Source: Streptomyces formicae (GTDB lineage Bacteria > Actinomycetota > Actinomycetes > Streptomycetales > Streptomycetaceae). Taken from it: a stretch of 64,000 nucleotides of DNA. The stretch's first letter is position 1. Every line of letters starts with the position of its first letter. The notes under the pieces were generated by a model that saw only the letters and a list, made by a program, of their open reading frames with translations, was not told where the DNA came from and made no database searches. Positions 57,035 through 64,000 of the stretch are shown here, piece by piece. The DNA is taken from the NCBI RefSeq assembly GCF_002556545.1, contig NZ_CP022685.1:3946001-4010000 (forward strand), read 5' to 3'. A program made the position numbers and the translations under genes.

Positions 57035-57071
57035 GTTCGGGTGGCGCGGACCGGGTGCGCCGTGGCCGCCG

Positions 57072-57893
57072 TCAGACGGCCTTGAGGCCCTGCGACTCGA
57101 AGATCTTCTTGGCCGCTGCGACCTGCTCCGGCGTCGGCGAGGGGGTGTCACGCAGCGTGAAGTCCTTGCCGAGCGCGTCCCACTTCGCCTCGCCCAGCTT
57201 GTGGAAGGGCAGCACGTCGACGCGCGAGACGTCGCCGAGCGAGGCGGCGAAGCGGGCGACGCCCTCGATGTTCGCCGGGTCGTCGGTGAGGCCCGGTACG
57301 AGGACGAAGCGCACCCAGACGTCCTTGCCGAGGTCGGCCAGGCGGTGGGCGAAGTCGAGGGTGGGCGCCAGCGGACGGCCCGTGACCTTCTGGTAGGTCT
57401 CGGGGTCCCAGGACTTGATGTCCAGGAGCACGAGGTCGACGTCGCGGAGCAGGGCATCGGTGGCGCGTGCGCCGAGGTAGCCCGAGGTGTCCAGGGCGGT
57501 GTGCAGGCCCAGTTCGTGCTTGAGGCGGTGCAGGAGCTCACCGGTGAAGACGGGCTGCAGGAGGGGCTCGCCGCCGCTGACGGTGGCTCCGCCCCCGGCT
57601 GCCGAGATGAACGTGGTGTACTTGGCCGCTTCCGCGATGACGTCGTCGGCCGTGGTGCGCTTGCCGTCGCGCATCCGCCAGGTGTCCGGGTTGTGGCAGT
57701 ACAGGCAGCTCAGCGGGCAGCCCGCGAGGAAGGTCACGAAGCGCGTGCCGGGGCCGTCGACGCCGGTGGACAGGTCCCAGGAGTGGACGGACCCGGTGAC
57801 GGGGCGGTGGGTCGCGGCCGCGGCGGGCGTGACCGCGTCCTCATCGGCGACGACGGGGCGAACGGGGATGTCGGTACCGAGCAGGACAGCCAT
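57072..57893 (-). CDS. pflA: Pyruvate formate-lyase activating enzyme
   Basis: 273 residues. Radical SAM protein with the cluster motif CPLSCLYCHN (C-x3-C-x2-C), GGGATVSGGEPLLQ and DLVLLDIKSWDPETYQ. It generates the glycyl radical on PflB. N-terminal tail of about 30 residues is longer than in E. coli. ATG at 57893 has CGGGAG at 7 nt. It lies 114 bp after pflB, with two hairpins in the gap that may lower its expression relative to pflB. Confidence 0.95.
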   Translation of the reverse strand: MAVLLGTDIPVRPVVADEDAVTPAAAATHRPVTGSVHSWDLSTGVDGPGTRFVTFLAGCPLSCLYCHNPDTWRMRDGKRTTADDVIAEAAKYTTFISAAGGGATVSGGEPLLQPVFTGELLHRLKHELGLHTALDTSGYLGARATDALLRDVDLVLLDIKSWDPETYQKVTGRPLAPTLDFAHRLADLGKDVWVRFVLVPGLTDDPANIEGVARFAASLGDVSRVDVLPFHKLGEAKWDALGKDFTLRDTPSPTPEQVAAAKKIFESQGLKAV

Positions 57894-57936
57894 GGCGTAA
57901 CTCCCGAACTACTGGCAGGACGTGGGGTGCGCGGCG

Positions 57937-58001
57937 CCCGGGGCCGAGGTGAGGGCCCGGCCCCGGGGCCGCGGATCGGGGGCGGCTCCCTGGCGGGAGC
58001 C
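57937..58001 (-). terminator. Two hairpins between pflB and pflA
   Basis: GGCTCCC-TGGC-GGGAGCC (57984-58001) begins 6 bp past the pflB stop. CCCGGGGCC (57937-57945) pairs with GGCCCCGGG (57959-57967). They may act as an attenuating terminator or 3' stabiliser. Confidence 0.6.
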
Positions 58002-58007
58002 GGTGGC

Positions 58008-60266
58008 TCAGAGCGAGCCGTGGAAGGTGCGGTTGATGACGTCGATCTGCTGGTCGCGGGTGAGCCGGATGAAGTTGACCGCGTATCCGGAGACCCGGAT
58101 GGTCAGCTGCGGGTAGTTCTCCGGGTGCTCCATGGCGTCCTCGAGCGTCGTCTTGTCGAGCACGTTGACGTTCATGTGGAAGCCGTCGCTGGCCATGAAG
58201 CCGTCCAGGACTCCGGAGAGGTTCGCCACCCGCTCCTCGGGGGTGCGGCCGAGCGCGTCCGGGGTGATGGTGTTGGTCAGCGAGATGCCGTCCTCGGCGT
58301 CGTCGTAGTCGAGCTTGGCGACCGACATCGCGGAGGCGATGTAGCCGTGCTCGTCACGGCCGTTCATCGGGTTGGCGCCCGGGGCGAACGGCTCGCCCGC
58401 GCGGCGGCCGTCGGGGGTGTTGCCGGTCTTCTTGCCGTAGACGACGTTCGAGGTGATCGTCAGGACCGACTGGGTGTGCACCGCGTTCCGGTAGGTCGGG
58501 TGCTGACGGATCTTGCCCATGAAGTCGGAGACGATCCGCTGCGCGATCTCGTCGGCCCGCTCGTCGTTGTTGCCGTAGGCGGGGTAGTCGCCCTCGATCT
58601 CGTAGTCGACGGCGAGGCCCGTCTCGTCGCGGATGACCTTGACCTTGGCGTGCTTGATGGCCGAGAGCGAGTCCGCCGCGACCGAGAGGCCCGCGATGCC
58701 ACAGGCCATCGTGCGCAGGATCTCCTGGTCGTGCAGGGCCATCTCGATGCGCTCGTAGGCGTACTTGTCGTGCATGTAGTGGATGACGTTGAGCGCGTGC
58801 ACGTACGTCTTGGCGAGCCAGCCGAGCATCGCGTCGTACTGCTTGGCGACGCTCTCGTAGTCCAGGTACTCGTCGGTGATGGGCTCGAAGCCCTCGACGA
58901 CGAGCTTGCCGGACTTCTCGTCACGGCCGCCGTTGATCGCGTAGAGCAGCGCCTTGGCCACGTTCACGCGGGCGCCGAAGAACTGCATCTGCTTGCCGAC
59001 GGCCATCGCGGAGACGCAGCAGGCGATCGCGGTGTCGTCGCCGTACTTGGGGCGCATCAGCTCGTCGGACTCGAACTGGATGGCCGAGGTGTCGATGGCG
59101 ACCTTGGAGGCGAACTCCTTGAAGCCCTGCGGCAGCCGCCGCGACCAGAAGACCGTGAGGTTCGGCTCGGGGGCGGGGCCGAGGTTGTAGAGGGTCTGCA
59201 GGGCGCGGAAGGTGGTGCGCGAGACCAGCGGGCGGCCGTCCTCGCCGATGCCCGCCATCGACCAGGTGACCCAGGTCGGGTCGCCCGAGTAGAGCTCGTT
59301 GTACTCGGGGGTGCGCAGGAAGCGGACGATGCGGAGCTTGATGACGAAGTCGTCGATGAACTCCTGGGCCTGCGCCTCGGTGATGCGCCCCGCCTCGATG
59401 TCGCGCTGGAGGTAGACGTCGAGGAAGTTGTCGATGCGGCCGATCGACATGGCCGCGCCGTTCTGCTCCTTCACGGCGGCGAGGTAGGCGAAGTACAGCC
59501 ACTGGATGGCTTCGCGGCCCGTGGTGGCGGGCTTCGAGATGTCGTAGCCGTACGACATCGCCATGGCCTTCAGTTCCTTGAGGGCCTTGATCTGCTCGGA
59601 GACCTCCTCGCGGCCGCGGATGACCTCTTCGGTGGCCCACTGCTCGCCGAGCGCGGCCTTGTCGGTCTCCTTCGCGGCGATCAGGCGGTCGACGCCGTAG
59701 AGGGCGACGCGGCGGTAGTCGCCGATGATGCGGCCGCGGCCGTAGGCGTCGGGCAGTCCGGTGACGATGCCGGAGGAGCGGCAGGCGCGGATCTCGGGGG
59801 TGTAGGCGTCGAAGACGCCTTCGTTGTGGGTCTTGCGGAGGTGGGTGTAGATGTCCCTGACCTCGGGGTCGGCCTCGTAGCCGTAGGCGTTGAGGGCGCC
59901 CTCGACCATGCGCCAGCCGCCGTTGGGCATGATGGCGCGCTTGAGGGGGCCGTCGGTCTGGAGGCCCACGATCAGGTCGCGGTCGGCGTCGATGTAGCCG
60001 GGCTTGAAGGCGTCGATGCGGGACGGGGTCTTCACGTCCACGTCGTAGATGCCCTGCTCGATCTCCTTGGGGAACATCGAGAGGAGCTTCTCCCAGACCT
60101 GGGTGGTGCGTTCGGTCGCACCGGCCAGGAAGGCGGCGTCCCCTTCGTACGGGACGTAGTTCTGCTGCACGAAGTCGCGGACGTCGACGGTGTCGCGCCA
60201 CAGACCGCCCTTGAAGCCGTCCCAGGCCCCGTCGTGCACTGTCGTTTCCGCAGGAGTGGCAGTCAT
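58008..60266 (-). CDS. pflB: Formate C-acetyltransferase (pyruvate formate-lyase)
   Basis: 752 residues, close to E. coli PflB (760). Converts pyruvate and CoA to acetyl-CoA and formate. The active-site pair is Cys416-Cys417 in [12 protein letters not shown]; the glycyl radical is Gly727 in [13 protein letters not shown]. Further blocks: [19 protein letters not shown] at the N-terminus and [23 protein letters not shown] at 60266 ([10 protein letters not shown]) with GGAAGG. The radical is destroyed by O2, so this enzyme implies hypoxic metabolism. Own promoter downstream of the narK terminator, with a 21-bp repeat array. Confidence 0.96.
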   Translation of the reverse strand: MTATPAETTVHDGAWDGFKGGLWRDTVDVRDFVQQNYVPYEGDAAFLAGATERTTQVWEKLLSMFPKEIEQGIYDVDVKTPSRIDAFKPGYIDADRDLIVGLQTDGPLKRAIMPNGGWRMVEGALNAYGYEADPEVRDIYTHLRKTHNEGVFDAYTPEIRACRSSGIVTGLPDAYGRGRIIGDYRRVALYGVDRLIAAKETDKAALGEQWATEEVIRGREEVSEQIKALKELKAMAMSYGYDISKPATTGREAIQWLYFAYLAAVKEQNGAAMSIGRIDNFLDVYLQRDIEAGRITEAQAQEFIDDFVIKLRIVRFLRTPEYNELYSGDPTWVTWSMAGIGEDGRPLVSRTTFRALQTLYNLGPAPEPNLTVFWSRRLPQGFKEFASKVAIDTSAIQFESDELMRPKYGDDTAIACCVSAMAVGKQMQFFGARVNVAKALLYAINGGRDEKSGKLVVEGFEPITDEYLDYESVAKQYDAMLGWLAKTYVHALNVIHYMHDKYAYERIEMALHDQEILRTMACGIAGLSVAADSLSAIKHAKVKVIRDETGLAVDYEIEGDYPAYGNNDERADEIAQRIVSDFMGKIRQHPTYRNAVHTQSVLTITSNVVYGKKTGNTPDGRRAGEPFAPGANPMNGRDEHGYIASAMSVAKLDYDDAEDGISLTNTITPDALGRTPEERVANLSGVLDGFMASDGFHMNVNVLDKTTLEDAMEHPENYPQLTIRVSGYAVNFIRLTRDQQIDVINRTFHGSL

Positions 60267-60339
60267 GACCCGCACCTTCCGTTTCGCTTCGTCGCTACGC
60301 CTCCATTCCACTCCTGTTTGATCGATCAGAGGCGCCGCA

Positions 60340-60390
60340 ATGGTCCTCGTTTGGGGACCGATAGTCCTCGATCGGCGGCCGATGGTCCTC
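60340..60390 (-). promoter_or_regulatory. Three GAGGACYAT repeats at 21-bp spacing upstream of pflB
   Basis: On the minus strand GAGGACCAT (60390-60382), GAGGACTAT (60369-60361) and GAGGACCAT (60348-60340), exactly two helical turns apart. The first is followed by CGGCC and the second by CGGTCC, so each can be read as GGAC-N4-GGYC. They lie 74-124 bp before the ATG. No other feature explains them. Confidence 0.7.
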
Positions 60391-60403
60391 TCCTCCGTGA
60401 ACG

Positions 60404-60439
60404 CCGGTGGGCCGGGTGCTTCCGCACCCGGCCCACCGG
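60404..60439 (-). terminator. Terminator after narK
   Basis: CCGGTGGGCCGGGTGC (60404-60419) and its perfect complement (60424-60439) around TTCC, a 16-bp stem 29 bp past the narK stop. Confidence 0.88.
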
Positions 60440-60467
60440 GACCGCTCCGCTCGCGCCGCCCGAGGCG

Positions 60468-61901
60468 TCAGCTCGGGGCCTCCGCGCCCTTGCGGGCGTA
60501 GAACCACCAGGCGACCGCGATGCAGCTGACGTAGAAGCCCACGAAGCCCCACATCGCGCTGGTCACCGCGAAGTTGGCGAACATCGCGGGGATGAAGAAG
60601 AAGCCGTACGCCGCGATGGCGGAGGTGAAGCCGGTGACGGCGCCCGCCTCCATCTCCGACTGCTTCAGCGCCTTGGCGTACTCGGGCGTGCCCTCGGTCA
60701 GGCCCTTCAGGTGCTGGCTGCGGAAGATCACCGGGATCTGCCGGAACGTGGAGCCGTTGCCGATGCCCGAGAAGAAGAACGCGCTCAGGAAGCAGGCGAA
60801 GAAGCCCCAGAAGTTGCCGTCGTCGCCGCCGGAGGGCAGGAAGTTGATGACGCCGATGATCGAGAGCGCCATGCCGACGAACGAGATGATGGTGACCCGC
60901 GCCCCGCCGATCTTGTCGGCGATCCAGCCGCCCGCCCAGCGGGCGAGCGCGCCCACGGCCGGGCCCATCCAGGCGTAGGTGGCCGCGGAGTAGGCCGCGT
61001 CGATCGGGGTGAACGTGGTCTTGATCAGCATCGGCAGGGCCGCGGCGAAGCCGATGAAGGAGCCGAAGGTGCCGACGTAGAGCCAGGTCATCAGCCAGTT
61101 GTGCTTGCGCTTGAAGATGACCTTCTGCTGGCTGAAGGGGGTCGATGCGACCTTGAGGTCGTTCTGGCCGAACCAGGCGACGGCGGCCAGGATCACCAGG
61201 ACGGGCACCCACAGGAACGCGGCGTTCTGCAGCCACACGGGAGTGCCGTCGGCCTTGTGCTGGGCCGAGCCGACCGCGATGACCGAGCTGGTGATGACGA
61301 TCGGGGTGAGCAGCTGGACGACGGAGACACCGAGGTTGCCGAGGCCGCCGTTGATGCCCGTGGCGTTGCCCTTGTCCTTCTTGGGGAAGAAGAAGCCGAT
61401 GTTGGCGAGCGACGAGGCGAAGTTGGCGCCGCCGATGCCGCACAGGGCGGCGATGGCGATCATCACGCCGTACGAGGTGTCGGGGTTCTGGACCGCGATG
61501 CCGAGCCAGATCAGCGGGATGACCAGGACGATCGTGGAGAGCGCGGTGAACCGGCGCTGGCCGATCATCGGGCCGAGGAAGGTGTAGAAGATGCGGGCCG
61601 TGCCGCCCGTCAGGCCCGGGACCGCCGTCAGCCAGAACAGCTGGGAGGTGGAGAAGCCGAAGCCCACGTCCTTGAGGTTGGTCGCGGTGACCGACCACAC
61701 CTGCCAGACGACGAAGGCCACCAGGAGCGCGGGGACCGCGATCCACAGGTTGCGGGCGGCGACCTTCTTGCCGGTGGACTTCCAGAAGAGTTCGTTCTCC
61801 GGCTCCCAGTCGGTGATGGTGCGACCGGGGCGGTACTGCGCGGGGTCGTACGACGTTCCCTCGGGCGCGGTCCGCGCGCGTTGGGCGGCAGGCGATCTCA
61901 T
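60468..61901 (-). CDS. narK: NarK family nitrate/nitrite transporter (copy 1)
   Basis: 477 residues, twelve helices. Very similar to the copy at 55563: FVVWQVWSVTA, TSQLFWLTAVPGLTGGTARI, GIGGANFASSLANIGFFFPKK and GINGGLGNLGVSVVQL. It has a slightly longer N-terminal tail (about 30 residues). ATG at 61901 behind GGGAA. It lies 135 bp downstream of the nitrite reductase gene in the same direction and ends in a strong terminator, so nirB-narK is likely a unit for nitrate uptake and nitrite use. Confidence 0.93.
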   Translation of the reverse strand: MRSPAAQRARTAPEGTSYDPAQYRPGRTITDWEPENELFWKSTGKKVAARNLWIAVPALLVAFVVWQVWSVTATNLKDVGFGFSTSQLFWLTAVPGLTGGTARIFYTFLGPMIGQRRFTALSTIVLVIPLIWLGIAVQNPDTSYGVMIAIAALCGIGGANFASSLANIGFFFPKKDKGNATGINGGLGNLGVSVVQLLTPIVITSSVIAVGSAQHKADGTPVWLQNAAFLWVPVLVILAAVAWFGQNDLKVASTPFSQQKVIFKRKHNWLMTWLYVGTFGSFIGFAAALPMLIKTTFTPIDAAYSAATYAWMGPAVGALARWAGGWIADKIGGARVTIISFVGMALSIIGVINFLPSGGDDGNFWGFFACFLSAFFFSGIGNGSTFRQIPVIFRSQHLKGLTEGTPEYAKALKQSEMEAGAVTGFTSAIAAYGFFFIPAMFANFAVTSAMWGFVGFYVSCIAVAWWFYARKGAEAPS

Positions 61902-62036
61902 GATGGTTCCCAGTTCGCTCAGGGTCCCGACCTTGCCACGGGGCCTGACGTATCCACGATCCGTCGCGCACGGCCCTGGCAGCAGAGGCGTAGGACACCC
62001 GCCGACCAGGCCAAAGACCGGTGCTGCGGCGGGACT

Positions 62037-64000
62037 TCAGACCTCGTGCACGGGCAGCTTCACCGACGGGTCGTCCAGGCACTCGCCGGTCCGCAGGTCG
62101 AACTCCTGCTTGTGCATCGGCGAGGCCACGACGGGACGGCCGTCGCGGGTGCCCATGATGCCGCCCGCGATCACGTCGGCCCCGGAGAACGGGTCGCGGT
62201 TGCCGACCGCGTAGACGGTGCCCTCGCCGTCCTTGAAGAGGGCCGCCTCCGTGCCGTCGGGAAGGACCGCCGCCCGGCCCCGGCCCGGCTCCAGGAACTC
62301 GGGCGACGGCTGCGCGAGGTGGCGCTCGAAGCGCGCGAGCGCCCGCGGGTCCCGGAGCACGGCCTGCCACTCGTCCTGGTAGGCCGCCGCGTGGCGGTCC
62401 ATCTGGGCCTCGAGCTCGGCGCGGATGCCGAGGGAGTCGTCGATCAGGACGGACTTCAGGTGGTCGAGGCCGCCGATCCGCTCGAACCACGGGGCGGTGC
62501 GTTCGAGGCGCTCGCCGGTGCGCAGGTAGTACATGAGGAAGCGGTCGACGAGGCGCAGGAGTTCGGCGGTGGACAGGTCGGCGGCGAGCAGGTCGGCGTG
62601 GCGCGGGTTGGCGCCCCCGTTGCCGCAGACGTAGAGGTTCCAGCCGTTGGCGGTGGCGATGACGCCGATGTCCTTGCCGCGCGCCTCGGCGCACTCGCGC
62701 AGACAGCCCGAGACACCGCCCTTGATCTTGTGCGGGGTGCGCAGGCCCCGGTAGCGCAGCTCCAGGTCGATGGCGAGCTGGACGGAGTCGCCCTGCCCGA
62801 ACCGGCAGAACTTGGCGCCGACGCAGGACTTCACCGTACGCAGCGACTTGCCGTAGGCGTGGCCCGATTCGAGGCCGGCGTCGACCAGGCGGCGCCAGAT
62901 GGCGGGGAGTTGGTCGGCGCGGGCGCCGAAGAGGTCGATGCGCTGGCCTCCGGTGATCTTCGTGTAGAGCCCGAAGTCCCGCGCCACTTCGCCGATCACG
63001 ATGAGCTTGTCGGGGGTGATCTCGCCGCCGGGGATCCGCGGGACGACCGAGTAGGTGCCGTCCTTCTGGAGGTTGGCGAGGAAGAGGTCGTTGGAGTCCT
63101 GGAGGGTGGCCTGTTCGCCGTCCAGGACGTGACCGAGGCCCAGTTCGGGGGCGAGTGTGCCGAGGACGTTGCCGACGACGGGTTTGCAGACCACGCAGCC
63201 CTCGCCGCCCAGGCCGTGCTTGGCCAGCAGCTCGCTGAAGGAGCGGATGCGTTCGGTGCGCACCGTCTCATAGATCTCGGCGCGGGTCAGCGCGAAGTGC
63301 TCGCACAGGCCCTTGGGCCTCTCGACCCCGGCGGCGGCGAGCTCCGCGTCGAGCACGGACTGGAGGGTGGAGAGGCAGCCGCCGCAGCCCGTGCCCGCCT
63401 TGGTGCAGCGCTTGATGCCGCCGATGTCGGTGAGGGAGTTCTCGGCGACGGCGGTGCGCACGGCGCCCTTGGTGACGTTGTGGCAGCTGCACACGACGGC
63501 GTCGTCCGGCAGGGCGTCGGCGCCCGGGAGTTCGGCGCCGGACGCGGGCAGCACGTACGCCTCGGGGGGCGCGGGCAGGGCGCGGCCCGCGTGCGGCTTC
63601 AGGGTGCCGTAGGCGTCGGCGTCGCCGACCAGGATGCCGCCGAGCAGCTGCCCTTCCGGCCCGAGGAGCAGCTTCTTGTAGACGCCCTCGCGGCTGTCGG
63701 AGAAGACGACGGAGACGGCCCCGCCGTCCTCGCCCTCGGGCGCGAAGGGATCGCCGAAGGAGGCGACGTCGGCGCCCATCAGCTTCAGCTTGGTGGAGGT
63801 GTCGGCGCCGGTGAAGAGCGTGGTGCCCGCCCCCGCGAGGGCGTCGGCCGCCGCCTCGGCCATCTGGTAGCCGGGGGCGACCAGGCCGTAGACGCGGCCG
63901 TCGGCGCTCTGGGCGCACTCGCCGATCGCGTAGACGTAGGGGTCGGTGGTGCGGCAGTGCTCGTCCACGACGATGCCGCCCCGGTCGCCCACCGCGAGAC
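62037..64000 (-). CDS. nirB: NADH nitrite reductase large subunit with fused NirD part (N-terminus outside window)
   Basis: 654 codons are visible; the frame is open to the right edge. The first visible part is the end of the FAD/NADH domain (RGGIVVDEHCRTTDPYVYAIGECA). Next come a BFD-like [2Fe-2S] domain (VVCSCHNVTKG, CTKAGTGCGGCLSTL), a second Cys pair GEGCVVCKPV, and siroheme and [4Fe-4S] ligands SCVGAKFC and GCLREC. After LAQPSPEF the chain continues as NirD: LEPGRGRAAVLPDGTEAALF, VYAVGNRDPFSGADVIAGGIMG, FDLRTGECLDDP. NirD is normally a separate gene; here it is fused, without its usual N-terminal block. Reduces nitrite to ammonium in the cytoplasm. Confidence 0.93.
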   Translation of the reverse strand, partial: LAVGDRGGIVVDEHCRTTDPYVYAIGECAQSADGRVYGLVAPGYQMAEAAADALAGAGTTLFTGADTSTKLKLMGADVASFGDPFAPEGEDGGAVSVVFSDSREGVYKKLLLGPEGQLLGGILVGDADAYGTLKPHAGRALPAPPEAYVLPASGAELPGADALPDDAVVCSCHNVTKGAVRTAVAENSLTDIGGIKRCTKAGTGCGGCLSTLQSVLDAELAAAGVERPKGLCEHFALTRAEIYETVRTERIRSFSELLAKHGLGGEGCVVCKPVVGNVLGTLAPELGLGHVLDGEQATLQDSNDLFLANLQKDGTYSVVPRIPGGEITPDKLIVIGEVARDFGLYTKITGGQRIDLFGARADQLPAIWRRLVDAGLESGHAYGKSLRTVKSCVGAKFCRFGQGDSVQLAIDLELRYRGLRTPHKIKGGVSGCLRECAEARGKDIGVIATANGWNLYVCGNGGANPRHADLLAADLSTAELLRLVDRFLMYYLRTGERLERTAPWFERIGGLDHLKSVLIDDSLGIRAELEAQMDRHAAAYQDEWQAVLRDPRALARFERHLAQPSPEFLEPGRGRAAVLPDGTEAALFKDGEGTVYAVGNRDPFSGADVIAGGIMGTRDGRPVVASPMHKQEFDLRTGECLDDPSVKLPVHEV

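Noticed and set aside
60316..60332. FNR/Crp-type box around TTTGATCGATCAG upstream of pflB
   Set aside because: The arms are separated by 2 bp instead of 4, and FNR-type sites are not expected in this setting. The phased GAGGACYAT array is the stronger signal.
60295..62694. 799-codon minus-strand frame across narK and nirB
   Set aside because: Out of frame with both, Arg-rich and motif-free; a shadow of the true genes.
1..64000. Prophage, insertion sequence or biosynthetic gene cluster
   Set aside because: No transposase, integrase, phage structural or PKS/NRPS-type gene is present; composition is uniform apart from small AT-rich spots.

Overview
The window is a stretch of Streptomyces core chromosome. 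Support comes from the very high GC content and GC3-biased codons, the many GTG starts, leaderless starts with a TANNNT box 6-7 nt upstream, an SsgA-like sporulation protein, an Rpf, a Tat-exported protein, a SepX/GlpR divisome gene and the usual actinobacterial gene neighbourhoods. The order pmt, two transpeptidases, SsgA-like protein matches what I remember of the SCO3154-SCO3158 region of S. coelicolor. That is recall, not a search result. I see no prophage, insertion sequence, CRISPR array or rRNA. There is one tRNA (Ala, anticodon CGC).

Layout. 1-2776: two tandem paralogous membrane-anchored PQQ-like propeller proteins, the first cut by the window edge. 2935-11976: mostly housekeeping genes on the minus strand (ABC-F ATPase, acyltransferase, ispE, rsmA, rpf, tatD, a zinc-ribbon protein, rsmI). 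12039-20379: plus-strand genes (pmt mannosyltransferase, two tandem MecA_N-type transpeptidases, ybaK, an EamA exporter, an MFS exporter). 20324-24165: a minus-strand operon of a CbiM/NikM-Q-O metal importer plus a serine hydrolase, facing an ssgE-like gene, with a perfect Nur-type nickel operator between them. 24724-25327: a gene-free block of three and a half tandem units of about 115 bp, then a strong terminator. 25328-32038: MMPL exporter, TetR regulator with two palindromic operators, a tricorn-type protease and a small LEA-like protein.

32283-37560: a three-gene flavin monooxygenase/hydrolase/SDR operon linked by ATGA overlaps, a divergent MerR gene and a Tat-exported propeller protein. 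37678-40115: exonuclease III, GNAT, TetR, a remnant of a quinone oxidoreductase gene and tRNA-Ala. 40201-46459: the conserved actinobacterial division cluster sepX(glpR)-GNAT-moaB-moaC-glp(moeA-like)-galU, with divergent 5-formyltetrahydrofolate cyclo-ligase. 46556-55525: penicillin acylase family protein, K+/H+ antiporter, MFS protein, FmdB-type zinc ribbon behind a CIRCE operator, MTA phosphorylase, a CpaB/SAF protein, mscL and a 69-residue conserved protein.

55563-64000: a low-oxygen module on the minus strand, read as nirB(D), narK, pflB, pflA, narK2. It would import nitrate and export nitrite, reduce nitrite to ammonium, and make formate and acetyl-CoA with an oxygen-sensitive glycyl-radical enzyme, which is odd in an aerobe. 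Direct repeats of GAGGACYAT at exact 21-bp spacing lie upstream of pflB, and a related palindrome lies upstream of the leaderless narK2. They look like a response-regulator array of the DosR/OsdR kind.

The observations I rate highest are the pfl/nar module with its repeat array, the CIRCE element at fmdB, the Nur box at the metal importer, the sepX-glp cluster, the quinone oxidoreductase relic next to tRNA-Ala, and two unexplained leader structures upstream of transporter genes.
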